Part shown: positions 23,735 through 36,400 of the stretch, one piece after another
Numbering within the stretch: position 1 is the first letter of the stretch
Layout: every line of letters starts with the position of its first letter
Source of the DNA: Setophaga petechia
Taxonomy: Eukaryota; Chordata; Aves; Passeriformes; Parulidae
Direction: 5' to 3'
Length of the DNA: 64,000 bases
NCBI GenBank assembly: GCA_024362935.1
Contig: JANCRA010000003.1
Span: forward strand, 6,376,001 to 6,440,000
Made by a program: the position numbers and the translations under genes
Notes under the pieces: model-generated
Told to the model about the DNA's origin: nothing
Seen by the model: only the letters and a program-made list of their open reading frames with translations
The model's database searches: none

Positions 23735-23897
23735 CTTGGATTTCTTCTTCCTCATGCGGTGGATTCGCGATGCGAGCTGAACAGTTGTGAGAGTCTCTGC
23801 ATAATTGGCTGGGGAGTCAGAAATGTGTGCAATCATAGTAGTCCTGCAGTTGATATTCCCAAGTGATTCCCTCAACAACATTGTCAACTTGTTGTCC
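23735..23897 (-). CDS. KIF26A: KIF26A coding exon 8 of window (end of motor domain)
   Basis: A 163-nt exon encoding [20 protein letters not shown], then [20 protein letters not shown] and [14 protein letters not shown]. This is the last part of the motor domain: the RDSKLTxLLxxSLGG-like helix, the strand with the MIAxISP-like motif, and the YxETLxTLxFAxRxxxI-like helix. It ends with a basic cluster where other kinesins carry the neck. The acceptor is TTTTTGCACAG at 23899-23898 and the donor TCCAAG|GTTGGT at 23734-23733. The donor is somewhat weak. The exon ends in phase 0. Confidence 0.95.
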
Positions 23898-25570
23898 CTG
23901 TGCAAAAAAAAATGAAAACACTAGGATTATTTAAAGAAGCCACCACCTTTTCTTTGCAGAATTTTACACCACAAGCTGTGCTTTCACTCTCATGCACTCA
24001 TGGTACACATAGATAAGAAATATGCTCCTGTTATTGACCACATTTAAAATGTGTCTAAATGTACACATACAAAGCTACCAATATTTTAATTTATCTGCCT
24101 GTGTATTTACAGTATGGTAAGTCATTTTGTTGCTTGGAAAATCATAAACCAATTGACTGATAATGAGTTTTCTCAGGTTTAGGTCATACTACCCAAAGAG
24201 CTCATGACTGCTGTATTTTTAGCTGAACAGACTTAGAACGTGGATAGTTACACTCTGAGCTCTATGCAAACACTTTTAACAATAAGAAATAAAAGAAGAC
24301 AACAGAAATGGTAACAAATCTCTAAATGGATATAACAATGTTAGCTATCAGAAATACAAGTGTCACCCCGACTAATCTGCTTTCCATTCTGCCACCTGTG
24401 GTCTGCTCTGACACAGCAAAAGGGAAGCAACTTATCTCTGAAGGCTTTCCTGGTGATGTAAAGCCTCCACGGTGGACAGTAAACTTGACAAGACAAGTGA
24501 CATTTTGTTCTCCACTGGTCTCCAAGACATCTTTCCCCACAGCTCCTTGGAGTAGGAAGCTCCCTGCTCCCTGAGCAGTTCCAACCTGAAGGAACTCCTG
24601 TCATGTCTGGTCACTAAACCACAGTAGGTGACCAAGGTGAGGATCTGCCCTTCCCTATTCTAACCCATCCATCCTCTACTCCATACACAAGCCTAGCAAG
24701 TAGCCTGAGGAAAATATCTCTCTGCCTAATACAGAAAGAAGAAAAACCACCTGTTTGAGATGCATCACTAGATAAATATGTGAAATGACATGATTGATAA
24801 TGCATTATAACTTTGTGCTGTTGTTAAGACAAGCAGCAATTAAATTTACGGACTGAAGGCCAAGTTCTAGTAAGGGTGCTTACAATGTGGCTGTTGTCTT
24901 TAAGCTGGCCTCCCCACAGGTGTGTTTGACACAAAATTATTGTCACAGACACTCCACAAAGGAATACACCTAAACATTCACTTCTGCTAAACTCATGTGC
25001 AACATGGTGGTCTTTTTTTTTTATTTACAAGATGTATCATCCAAAAAGACACACAGAAATAACAACCTTATATGACCATACTTGAGCAATACTCAATTAT
25101 TTTCCAAAATTTCAGTACAATTTTTACAATTTCAAGAAGAAGAAAAAATCCTATGAAATTTGGTTTCAACTATTCACTAAATCCAGCTGGCTGAGATCAG
25201 CCAGAAATTCCAGATCCAGGAAACAAAGAGAGAGAAGGAAAGAAAACATTAGACATTTTCCCCTCACATTTTTCAACAATCAAACCCTCCCCAACACTTC
25301 ACCCAAATTCAGTAGACCAATATACCATTTTTGGCCATCTCACTAAGAATTTCACGTTATTTGAACATTTGAAAAAGTGTGTATGTTATTATGGACAAGT
25401 AGACAAAAGATATGTGCATCTGTAGGAGTAGCCTTAAAAGAAGGCAGACCCATCTCTGACAGCATTTCCTTCAACTTCATATTAGGTGAACAGTAAATTG
25501 TTGATGCAATCCATTTCTCAGGTAACACCAGCCACAAATTTAGGATAATGCAGACTTAGAATCCACTTAC
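23898..25570 (-). other. KIF26A intron between exons 7 and 8
   Basis: 1673-nt intron. No repeat or additional exon recognised. A short T-run is at about 25014-25023. Confidence 0.9.
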
Positions 25571-25730
25571 TTATATGGCACATGCTTAGCACCATTAATT
25601 AAGGCCAAAATGACGTTGCCCAGGGCAGAGAGAGACAGACACAGAGAGCCTCCTCCATCTCGGCTCTTGCTCAGCACTTTTTCACAGCTCCCCAGATCAA
25701 TCAGATGCAAACGACTGCGTCCTCCAGACA
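25571..25730 (-). CDS. KIF26A: KIF26A coding exon 7 of window (switch II region)
   Basis: A 160-nt exon encoding [20 protein letters not shown], then [20 protein letters not shown] and [13 protein letters not shown]. The switch II motif, DLAGSE in active kinesins, is DLGSCE here, so the Gly that senses the gamma phosphate is displaced. This is a diagnostic KIF26 substitution. [11 protein letters not shown] and HVPYKDNKL correspond to the conserved LxALGNVIxAL and HIPYRDSKL of kinesins. The acceptor is TTTTGTTCTAG at 25732-25731 and the donor ATAA|GTAAGT at 25570-25569. Confidence 0.95.
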
Positions 25731-26018
25731 CTAGAACAAAAAGGGGAAAAACAGTTGTACATCACGTTCTTGCATGGACTCAAGCCAAACCTGGTATTCA
25801 AAATGCATTCAAATGAGGAGAATAATGAATACAGCATGGGATAATGGCTAAATTAATATTTAATTGTAAGGAAACCAGATATTAGTCACAGCTACAAAAG
25901 TTAAAGGTGACTCAACTGGCTTGAGAGTTCATTTTTTTCTTTTTAAGTTAACTGCAAATTATTATTAAAACTAATGCAATACCACATAATTTAAACAATA
26001 AGGTAAGAACATTCATAC

Positions 26019-26202
26019 TTCCTCCTTTGCCACTCTTCTCCATGCGATACTGGTATATGTGAAGAGTAAAGAGCATGTGTGAATTCCTCCTATCTTCCTC
26101 CTCACATTCAGGCTTGCTGGTGCTCCTGGCAGCAATTGCAGCATCAAGGAAAAAGGCAGCTTTCTCTGCTGTTGGGGCCCTTAGCTCGCTTTGGTTTTGA
26201 AG
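26019..26202 (-). CDS. KIF26A: KIF26A coding exon 6 of window (switch I region)
   Basis: A 184-nt exon encoding [20 protein letters not shown], then [10 protein letters not shown], an acidic stretch (ECEEED) and [25 protein letters not shown] occupies the place of the kinesin switch I motif NxxSSRSH: the Ser-His core survives but the preceding SSR is lost. This fits the known lack of ATPase activity in the family. The acceptor is ATATTCAAG at 26204-26203 and the donor GGAA|GTATGA at 26018-26017. The exon ends after one base of a Met codon. Confidence 0.95.
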
Positions 26203-26451
26203 CTTGAATATAAACAAGAAAATGACTAATCAGCACAGGGGCATTTTTTTATTATTTTTTGCTGAACATGCTAAATCTCCAGGGCACTAAGAGAAACAAA
26301 TATGTACACCATGGGAGATGAGCTTATAAATTAAAAGCAATAAATTTTTTTTACTGGCTTAAAAGTTGTCATAATTGTTGTCAGATAAAAGGAAATAAAA
26401 AGTAGAAGAAAGTCAGGCTCAGAAAAATCTATGTTGTGCTATTCATTATAC

Positions 26452-26714
26452 CTGGGTTCCACATATTGGATCTTCTCTCAGATAAACCCCAGGAGATTGG
26501 CCATCCTGAAGGCTGCCAGTGGCTACTTCAGCTAACAAATCCTTAAGGTTTTCATCTTTGCCACTGATCTCTACAGCAGATACTCTAATAGAGAAACGAG
26601 TTCCAGTTTTTTCTTTACGTTCATTGATCAATTTGAAGAGCCAAGAAATTGCACAGGGGATGATACCAAGGCTTTGTGTGGAGTTATCTTTCCCAATCAT
26701 GGTGAAAGATTTTC
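26452..26714 (-). CDS. KIF26A: KIF26A coding exon 5 of window (motor domain core)
   Basis: A 263-nt exon encoding [60 protein letters not shown] and [20 protein letters not shown], ending EDPICGTQ. GIIPxAI corresponds to the GIIPRA-like helix alpha-2 region of kinesins, and SVRVSAVEI-like sequence to the strand that normally reads VSYxEIYNE. In KIF26 that ATPase-associated motif has diverged. The acceptor is TTCATTCTAG at 26716-26715 and the donor CCCAG|GTATAA at 26451-26450. Two bases complete the P-loop Gly codon, then 87 codons follow. Confidence 0.95.
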
Positions 26715-27203
26715 CTAGAATGAAAAGACAAACATAAACACAATTAACCTTTCTTATACAAGGCAGTATGTCTTCATATTGCCACCTGATATCATCATGG
26801 TACATTACATGTAATGCCATGTGCTGCACAGATAGGGGAAAGAACAGATGAAAAAATTCAAAGTATTTAATTAATAATCCATTGCTATTTATTCAATTAC
26901 TTTGCAAGTTTTGCGAGCCAGACCCACAGCAAATTAATGTCAAAAACATCTCTGATCTTTTGATTTTCATCACAATGCATCTACATAAACTTGCTCTTGA
27001 ATAAGCTAATCTGATGCTACATTTTACCTTTTCAAATTAAAACTTACAATCACAGTGTAGAAATAAACCGTGATAAGTTTGCAAAGCTAATTAAAAAGAA
27101 ATTCTAATCTATTCATATACTCCAGGTTTATTGTTCCAGGAGCTGACAGCATGTAATTACCAGACTGACATAGTAATTAACTGTAACGAATTTGGGAGCT
27201 CAC
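26715..27203 (-). other. KIF26A intron between exons 4 and 5 (splits the P-loop codons)
   Basis: 489-nt AT-rich intron. It interrupts the last Gly codon of the P-loop GHVKLGKS. Nothing else seen. Confidence 0.9.
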
Positions 27204-27297
27204 CAAGCTTGACATGACCAAAGCAAAATATGCAACCATCTGCACCATTCACAACAGACTGGATTACTTCTGCTACTGTTCCAGAGCATACCTCAGC
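27204..27297 (-). CDS. KIF26A: KIF26A coding exon 4 of window (P-loop, first part)
   Basis: A 94-nt exon encoding [20 protein letters not shown] then [12 protein letters not shown]. This is the helix and strand leading to the nucleotide P-loop. The loop itself spans the splice junction: GHVKLG is here, and the Lys-Ser of GKS is in the next exon. The acceptor TTTCTTTCAG is at 27299-27298 and the donor CTTG|GTGAGC at 27203-27202. The exon ends after one base of the Gly codon. Compared with canonical kinesins (GQTGxGKT/S), the loop reads GHVKLGKS: the GKS core is kept but the conserved Gln-Thr-Gly is replaced, as is usual in KIF26 proteins. Confidence 0.95.
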
Positions 27298-29271
27298 CTG
27301 AAAGAAAAATTGGAGACAAATAAGTGAAAGAGCATATACTGCTGTGGATTTTACTATTCTTCTGTAATGAAATGAATGACTCAATATTTTTGAGGCGCAT
27401 TATTCTCCCCATTTTTATGGCATCAGTTCTATTATTTTAGTAACTATGCTATCTCAAAAAATAATAAAATATGCTACTACAGCCTAAAATAGTTTTCAAT
27501 TCTATTAAACCTATTCTCTTGGAATATTGATTCTATGACTAATGTAGCAAACTGAATGCTATCCAACCAGGCTTCCTGCTGGTATAATAGCTTAGCCAAG
27601 GCTATTCAGTAATAGTAGCAACTCCACTGAAATTAAGCTACTCAGGAGTGCTCAGAGGAATTAAAAAGACATCCATACTGGAGAAAATGCATTAAGATCC
27701 CTGAATAAGATTTCATAGTATCACATTTTCCTCTTCCAGTGGAAACATCATCATCAATAAAGAAAAATTGCTAAAATACTTAATTGTGCTAAAACCAGTT
27801 TATCCACGTCAGGGAAGGTTTCAAATACACAATAAGATGATCTATTAAGTACAGCAACTGGGGGCAGGGGAGGGGGCTGCTGTAAATATGTAATTACAGT
27901 GAAATGATAAGGCTCTGTTTGCAGGTGCAGGGCAGCAAGCTTGCCTTCAGCAATAACACCTCCACAGAAAGGGCTGCAGTGGCCAACGTCACCCAAAAAC
28001 ATCACAACAGGCCACCCAACAGGCCTGCCACAAGGAACTGAAAAGCCAACCCAAACCAGGGCTAAACAGCCTGAAGGACTGGTGCCAAAACCAGCAGACA
28101 CACAGGCTGTGACCAGCCACCTTGCAGCAGGGGGGGCAGCACCAGTAAGAAAATCTCACTTCCAGTTCTGGACTCGTGTTGAGGTCACTGTTGCATACTT
28201 CTGCACAAAGACCCTGCTTGAACTTATGCAGGATCTAAAAACAGCTTTTGGATGTGGCCACCTGTGCTTTGGGCACTGATGTATGGGGAAAGCTATTCCC
28301 CATCTTTAGTGCTTGTCTAGAATTTTGACTCTAATAGATATTTTATTATCTACAGTCTGGGACCCAAAAAATTAAACAAAACCCTAGGAGAAAATCTGAG
28401 GAGGGGATGATGAACTAGACCTTGTCATACTTTGTCAACATTAATAGACTTTTTTCACCTTACACTATATTTTTCACCCTAATTTTTTTCCAGCAGTTCA
28501 GACTTGGTATAGTTCTTCCAATGCTGTTGTATTAGTTCTTTTTAAAGCTATTCTAGGATTTTATTTTCTGAACTAAAGATTTTTCACAGAAGGACTTATC
28601 AGATGTCCATGAGTGCAACCTCACTGAATATACAGCAGACCCCAATCCTCTCAAAGACCAGCCATCCTGTCTATGTAGAAGATTTCAGGTCTGAGGCTAC
28701 TATTGAATAAATGCTCTCTTTTGCAGGCCAAAAGAAAGACATGCACCTCCATAATCAAAACCATCAACATAAAATAATCAGCGAAAACCAAAGTATAAAT
28801 AAACTGGAAAAGGTGCAGATAATATTAAAGCTCCCTGTTCCAGTATAACAATCCCAAGGGGTTAGTTTTATCTTTCCTCCTAGCAGTATTTAGTTTAACA
28901 TTAAGGACATGTTTATTTCCCATTGAAAGCTGTGGGGAAGCACTTTATTTCAGTCCCATTAAATGGGTTAAAACCTAACTGGATGGAAACTGGATTTCAA
29001 GCTAGATGTGTGCCTTTCTCTGACAAGAGAATACACAAGAAGGTCATTTTGTCAGCAAATCTATCTCCCCAGCTATTATTCCTTAATTTTACATCTCAAC
29101 TAAACAGAAGATGTAAGAATTTACCCACTTGTCCATTAATTACCATGTTTTTTCCAGGTATTAAGGCAACTCATTCAAATAAAATTCCCCAGAAATAGAA
29201 GGAGCTCCTCAGGCAATCAAATGCAGTGGCCAAGAGAAGACTCAAGAGGTTTACGTGAGTGACTCCAATAC
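27298..29271 (-). other. KIF26A intron between exons 3 and 4
   Basis: 1974-nt intron. A G-rich run (GGGGGCAGGGGAGGGGG) lies near 27859-27876, and a GC-richer patch follows at about 27930-28140. No coding similarity or recognised repeat was found. Confidence 0.85.
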
Positions 29272-29481
29272 CTGTGAAGCATCCTGGGGGAAAACTGCAT
29301 CAAAGGCAAACATCTTTGGGACAGCAACAACACCTCTTCTGTGACCTGCATTGGAGGGCCCAGTGGCTGCTGGATCATAAAATGTGATTTGCTTTTTTCG
29401 TGGGTCTACCTTTAGGAAGGACATGGATTCAGATGTTTCATGTGTCCCTTGAGAGGAACAAATCCTCACCATCACTTTCAC
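29272..29481 (-). CDS. KIF26A: KIF26A coding exon 3 of window (start of motor domain)
   Basis: A 210-nt, 70-codon exon in phase 0 at both ends. It opens with [12 protein letters not shown], the first beta strand of the kinesin motor fold, continues with [20 protein letters not shown] and ends with [17 protein letters not shown]. The final segment corresponds to the FxFDxVF element of kinesins, upstream of the P-loop. The acceptor is AATCCTTGCAG at 29483-29482 and the donor CACAG|GTATTG at 29271-29270. The sequence is nearly collinear with both KIF26 paralogues as I recall them. Confidence 0.95.
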
Positions 29482-30726
29482 CTGCAAGGATTCAGAAGAA
29501 AGCAACAACTTGAGTTCCCAGCTACAGATAAACACACGCAAAGCATTCCTCCCAAACCCACTCCCCTTCCCATGATGTGTTTGTTTCTCATGTTTAGGTG
29601 TGTCAGAACAACCGTGGGACAAAAACAGAGCCAGATTTTCCAGCCTGGGGTCTTCACTGAACTAATTATGTTTCAAAGGTGCACCTTGTCTCTTCAGTTG
29701 ACGCTGTTCCAGTTTTACCAATTCAATTTATAAATGTCTGATCTGCAAGTATGATTCACTGTACGTGTTAACACGATGCCAAAGAAAAGAAAATTCTATT
29801 CTCCTGCCTTTCAAGTATTCAATGTGACCGAAGGGACACTTTGAAAACCAGTCTGAATAACACAAGGCTCAGACAGCCACTGCATTTGAAATAAGTCTAG
29901 AAACTTTCAATTTCTCATTCATATTATTCTAATAAAAAGGTGTCTCTCTTACAACTGTCCCAGGCAGTTGCCTTTATACTGTCATTGCTAGGCTCTTCAG
30001 TGCTTAGTTGCAGATTTAATGGGGGCAAAAAAAGAAGGGAAAAGAAATCAAACCACAAACCACTAAAAGGTCAAAAAGCTTGAAAAGAAACCTCTCACAA
30101 AGGTACACTTCTATTGCAGCACTACAAATTATGATATCCTACACAGAGGTTTTTAAGACAGTATCTTTAGAAAGCTCCAACCTGTTGGTTGTGATTTCCA
30201 AAGCACCTTAAGGGAGCCAAGACTGGGTCTCAGGAAAATTCAGCAACAGCTGCACACCTGCTTCTTTTAAGCTTCCTGGAAATCATACTCTTACTTTAAA
30301 AACCTGTGAAATACTGCCTCACACCCACTTACAACCATCTAACCTTATGAAATGCTCCCGTGTCAGAACCAGCATGTTTTATATACCTTGCACTGAAGCA
30401 AATTACTATTACAGGTGCAACTTCAACTCTGAACTGCCCCACAGATCAGACTTCAGAGAAAAGCAATGTTCAGTGAGAATTGCTTTTTCCATGGTGTATG
30501 AAACATTTCAGTAACAAGCTGAACAACAGTACAATCTCCTTATTCAACTACCAGCAACTCACACAGTAACAGAGTTAACCAGGTGGTTGAAGAGCCTTCA
30601 TGGCTGCAATATACCACAGCTGGAACAATTTACATATGCACTGCCCACAGCACCCATCAGCACCTCCATCTTCTGCAACACAGCTACTGAGCCAGGGAAC
30701 AGCCACTCCTGCTAAAGTACACGGGT

Positions 30727-30814
30727 TAGGGGTGGGCCTGGCAGTGCTGGGCTAACAGCTGGACTTGATCTTGAAGATCCCTTCGAACCTAGACAATTCT
30801 GTGGTTCTATGAGT
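30727..30814 (+). mobile_element. CR1 LINE 3'-end fragment
   Basis: Contains GGGTTAGGGGTGGGCCTGGC, GCTGGACTTGATCTTGAAGA and CCCTTCGAACCTAGACAATT, ending in the CR1-type tail ATTCTGTGGTTCTATGA. The element is oriented on the plus strand, antisense to KIF26A. Short and diverged. Confidence 0.85.
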
Positions 30815-33265
30815 CAGGCTCACTTTTAGCTCTCAGCTGGATATTGCATGTAGAAGCTGGTTTCAAAAGCACTTGTCTCTCATGAAGAATGATTCTCCAT
30901 TTAAGTAAGATTTTTGCTAAATGTAATCTTAAATATACCAGAACAATTTGACTCCTACTTACTTTGTTTCAAGAACATTATGCTATTAAAATGGTGTGCA
31001 CTTACTCCATGAACACATTCTTTGTGTCTTTACCAAGAAATGGACTTTACAGTCAGCACTTCCCCTTTACTTCTGTGTCCACAGAGATACTGGCAAAGGA
31101 AGAACCAAAGCTGAAAATCTACTTCAGCAAAGCACAGCATGTGAAATGCAGGCAACAAGCAGAGACCGGAGCAGGCTGAGCCACCCTCAGGGACTGAGGG
31201 ACACTCATACCAGACAAGATGAAAAGGTGACAGCAGACACATCTGCACCCAGTGTGTGCAGTGAAATGCAGTGGCCAAGCCAGGATGATCCACAGCAGAT
31301 GTGGGAGCAGCAGAAAGCACCATGCTGAACTGTCCCTGCCTTTACCAGCTGGGGAGGGGGGTAATTCAAATATTTAAGTTCTCAACTGTCCCATTCTTCT
31401 TTTCTCTGTGGGGGCTAAGCTGCACACAGGCATCCCTACACAATTCCTCAAGCACCCTCAAAGGAAATATTTTCCACAAAGCAGCTCTTAAAGCTTTTCC
31501 CCAACATTTCTTCTAAACAAAGAGGTTAAGAAACAACCAACCCTTCCCATAAACACTGCAGGAAGCTCCATCAAACATAGCAGCAAATTCTCCTACCTAT
31601 TGGCTAAGCTGTCTCCTGATTCAACACTTTGTTTTCTTTCGCCTTTCACACTAACACAAATATGAAAATACAGTCCCAGAAAACAAAAAAACCTTAGAAT
31701 AAATGAAACAGCTGCCTCAAAAGCAAAGTGCATCAGAGGTGACACACTCAAGGCTGTTTCCCCATAAAAGCTGCATGAAGCCAGTTTTGTGTATTAGCCT
31801 GCTAGCTCAACCTTGACATGCTACCAAGGTGCTCATAAAAAATTAACCTCCCTCAGGGCAAAAAAAAAATGAAACAAACCCTAAATATATAAATATATGT
31901 AAGCAAAAAATGCCCACTTCAGGGTCACTTGATTAAAATGAATTTTAAAATATATGCTGTTTTCAAAGCACTTATCTAAACAGTCCTTTCTGTTCTCTCT
32001 TCCATCTATTATTAGATTACAGCAGCCAGAGCTTGGATAAGAGGAAAATTGGCTTGCTCCTGACCTAAACAGCAAGTTACCTCCACCAGAGCATTGCTCC
32101 CCCTAAACACAAAGATGGCTTCACCCACAGAAAATCCTTGTGTGACAAATTAGCTTTTTAAGACCATCTCTTTGAATCAGAAAGATACTAAAATAACTTC
32201 CTATAATAGATCAGATCCCATAATGGATCAGATCCCAAACTTAGGAGGACTCGAGGGTCATCTTCATGTTTACAATGGAAGTGAGCTTTCAAGACAAATG
32301 TGAGGGAGAAGAGAAAAGCAGCTTGAGAGACTTCCCCCTTTAGTGTTTTGTGTATAAAAGCTGGTTTGCAGAGTAGAAAAACCGATTTCACATTTAGTTT
32401 TCCTGCCCACTAAATATATCTGTATGTGATATCTATCAGTAATTGCAGAGTTATAATGTGCCACACTCATTCATGATGCTGAGCCAGGCTCATTTCACTC
32501 AGAAATAAAGCGGAAATGCTCATGAAGTGCCATCAAGCCAAAGATTACTCAAACATATCCCCTCACAAGAGCAAAAACTGAGAGCAGGCAGATCCTGGGT
32601 GCATGCACATGCTTCTGCATCTATAAAGAAAAGGTTTGGTGTAATACTGTTTATTCTTCTCACACTTCCTGCATGCCTGTGGTTGAGGACCAATCTTAAG
32701 TGACAGGTTTATATTCTCAGCTCCGAAGTTCATCCCAGTATTCTTCTGGAGTCAATACTGCAGGGAAACAGTACAGTGTGAGTACCAGAGAGCCAGCCTT
32801 GAGGAACAATTTAACGGCAGCTTCTCCTGGGTCTCTTTATCTACTCCTCACACAAAAGACATGCTCACCTGTAGAGACAGCAAAATGTGGTGCAGGAAAT
32901 CATCCAGAAACAACAGCTTGCAGGGAGGGGAGGATTCAGGATAACAGAGGGCCTATAAACTTGAAAGTAACTTTGGCCCATAACTAGGGAGCAAATCAGC
33001 AATGACTGCACTCTAATGCTTTTATTTGCTTATGAAAATGAATTATTAGAATTAAGTAAAATTAATTTCAGGCCCACTTAAGATCACACCTTTTGTGGGC
33101 AATTATTTGACAATATGTCCAGGTTTCTAGGGTCAACTCCAACTGCAGTGGTACCAGCTACTGTTTACATTTGTACAAAGCAAGGAAACACAAGAAAAGA
33201 AATTTAGAGGAGAATGAATCAAGAAATGGAAGAACAAGACAGGTCTAAAGGAAAAAGAACAGGTC

Positions 33266-33325
33266 GGGGGGGGGGGATCAAAGAGAGCCAAAAGGATTGG
33301 GGGGGAAGGGAGAGAGAGAGAACAC
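33266..33325 (+). repeat. G-run and purine-rich low-complexity segment
   Basis: Eleven consecutive G at 33266-33276, a second run of seven G at 33299-33305, then GGG and an AG repeat. On the KIF26A transcript strand these become C- and pyrimidine-rich tracts. Confidence 0.9.
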
Positions 33326-33399
33326 AATAGAGGAAAAGACAACAATACAAATTTGGTTTCAGAAAAGTCATCTCAGGCGGCACAAGGCACCCCACAACT

Positions 33400-33423
33400 T
33401 TAGCTCTCCTTAAGGAGAGCTAA
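33400..33423. repeat. Perfect 24-nt palindrome
   Basis: TTAGCTCTCCTT is followed directly by its exact reverse complement, centred between 33411 and 33412. There is no spacer and no mismatch. Located in the large KIF26A intron. Confidence 0.97.
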
Positions 33424-36400
33424 CACAGACATCCATCCTGTGAGGGGAATGACCCTTTTTGCTAAAAGTCAGTATTATTACTACCTTTTATCCCCCTTTT
33501 GTTGTTTCTTCTTCAAGGCAGAGAACGACACAAAGTAAAAAAGAATTACAGGTGAAAGTTTATAAATATGAAGCATGTAAGACTTTGTACATAGACATTC
33601 ATGCAGGCGTTGAATACTGAATAGAGGCTTTATTTTAATGAGGATGTTGATGGAAAAAGAGGGTAGGTTTGTATTTGAGTTCAATTTCTGTAAATAAAAA
33701 TAAAAGAAACATAAATATCACAATATTTGCACATTATTAACATTTTTCTTAGTGCCTGAAGATGGCCTAAGTCATGGAAACAACTGAAGTATCTCATTAA
33801 TTAACTAACTCTAATCTGTTGGGTTTGTACACTGAGGGTTCACACTCCATTACTGAACTTTTCCAAATTCCTGTATATGCAGAAACCAGGAGGTCAGCAG
33901 AATTGCTGAAGGAAATCCTATTAAAATCAAAAGTACTTGGGAAAAGAAGATGGTAAATATATCTTGAATATGTCATTATGAGATAAAGAATTCAAAAAAA
34001 TAAATAAACTAGCATCTAATTTGGAAAAGCTCTAGAAATGGGTAGCATAAGGTCAGACGCTCTCACCCAGCCCAACGATTGGTGTTATTTTAACCCTCAC
34101 TGCCAGGGGTGAGAGAGAGTTTCAAAGCAATCAACGAATTTTATTTTTTTTTAAGTTTATCTGTCAGCCTACACTGGAAGCCAGGGCAAAGAAAGGTGAC
34201 AAAAGAAAACAGCTACTAGAATTCATTTGCTCCAGGTATGCAAGGGTAAACTTAAGGGATGGATGCTGAAGCATAAGAACAAAAATCACCAGTTTTATGC
34301 AAACATATGGGATTTTAAGGAGACAAATTGGCAAAAGGCTGAATTTCAAAAAAAAAAAAAAAGGGGAAGAAAGAAAAGTCTTCTGTGTGGAAGACAAGGC
34401 TATGTGGAGAGCTCTGGGGCAAAACCCCATAAAGTTTTAGATGATGAGATCACTAGAGAATCACAGATCCACTCAAATATCAGTAACCTGTTGGAGTCCA
34501 GAGACAAAACTCTAGTGATCTTTAACCTTTATGAAAGTCAAATCTAGATGGATATTTAAAAGTTTTCACCTGAACACCAAAATATCTCAGAAACTGAGGG
34601 ATGTACGTCCTGGCTGGCACCACCCCTTCCTCCCCTTGCAGCACTCCTCTGATACTGGCTACTCCATTTCACACCAAAGGGTCACAAGGAGAGACCTTCT
34701 GCCCCACTGTCATGTGGAGTGACTGTTCCCATGCTGTGACCTTCTCCAGCACTGCCAGGTGATCCATTGGTGTGGGCTCATAATTTCCAGATCTCCCCAA
34801 CACCCTGAACCAGCTGGAGTGGAGGAGAACAGGACAGAGGAGTCACACCAGGCAAAACAATGGGCTGGCATCAGGACTCTACAGGATAGTGCAGAGCATC
34901 AAGAGTATGTCAGTGCCAGAAAGCAGGTCTAGAAAAAGGAAGAGACAGACCAAAAACCTGTGAAACCCAAAATTTGAAGCAACTGACAGCTGAAGGTGAG
35001 ATGGATGGTCAGAGGCAATCTGGCAATTTTATCTAGTGAGGCCCATGTATTTTGGATCTGAACTGAATGGAGGTATCGCAAAGCCATCACATCAAAAAAT
35101 ACAAAAACTCCAAGACCAGTGAGGCATGTGTTGTCTCAGTAGAATTTGCAGAGAAAAGAGCCACCGATCAACAGAGAAAATGACACAATCCTACCTAATT
35201 CTAGATAGAAACAGACAGGAGACTGACAATCAGATTTCATAGATTATTAACCCATAAGCAAGAGAGATGGAAACTCTGAGATCTGAGAAAGGGGAAGGAC
35301 CAGCTCACACTTAAAGAACCAGAGGATTTGAATTCTGTTCCTAAGACTATCATGGACCTTTACTATATGTTTTAGGCAGCAAATACAAAAAAAAAATATT
35401 TTATATCTATGTATATATGTATATCTTAGAAAATTGGTCATTCATCTTTCAGTGGAGGGTGCCAAACACTCTACACAGTTTAATTAGGACAAGACAAGTA
35501 GACAGAGAAGACTTCAGTAATTCACTAGGTAATGACTAGATTCCATGGCATTATGAATGTTGAGGAAATTAGGGTCCTGACCCAGCCAAGTATGTTAGCA
35601 CAGGCATAACTGTAACATATGGTACCTCCTTCAAAATCAATGGATGTGCAGTGTTTATGTTTTTGTAGTGATGCTTTGTTAGCATCTGATGCTTCTAGAG
35701 TTGGCAAGTTTCATATTAGACATTATGAGAAGGAAAAAAATGAAAAGGAATGGATTAAAAAGTAAAATTTTAAAATACATGTGCTCAGGCCTTTTTTACT
35801 AGAATCAACTCTGTCTGTATTTTGGGGAGGTGCTGGCACTATACTGGAATTCATTTTAAAAATGCTGGTCAAATTCTGCATTAAAGCAGTATCATAATCC
35901 TTAAATGAACAAGCAATTTGGTCTTTAGCAATAAATGTCATTATAACAAATTTGAATGGACACTAAATATTCCCTAGAAACATGTCTCCTTGACAGGCAT
36001 TGTGGAGCCAGGAAGTTAATTTTTTCCAATGTTCACAAAATGGCATATAACAGCAGGTTAATTAAATAACTACATTTAGACACCCACCACTCTGAATTAA
36101 GATTTCTCACCAAGAAATTACAAAGAATTCAGATTCTGTTGAATAAAGACCATTTTCCAATGAAATCACTTATTTTTCAACTACAGTGTAAATCAAATTA
36201 CAAAAGTCCTAGTTCAGAGCCAGTATTTTTCATGGATTTAATTGTAACTGACAGATATATAACCCTTGCTAAATTGTTTTACCGTGGGTGGTTCTTACAA
36301 GCCTTTCATATACTGCCACTACCAACGGATGGCAAATTTATATGCAAAATCACCACACTAGCATAGAGCATCTAACTCCCCTGGGAGAACCTAAAACAAA

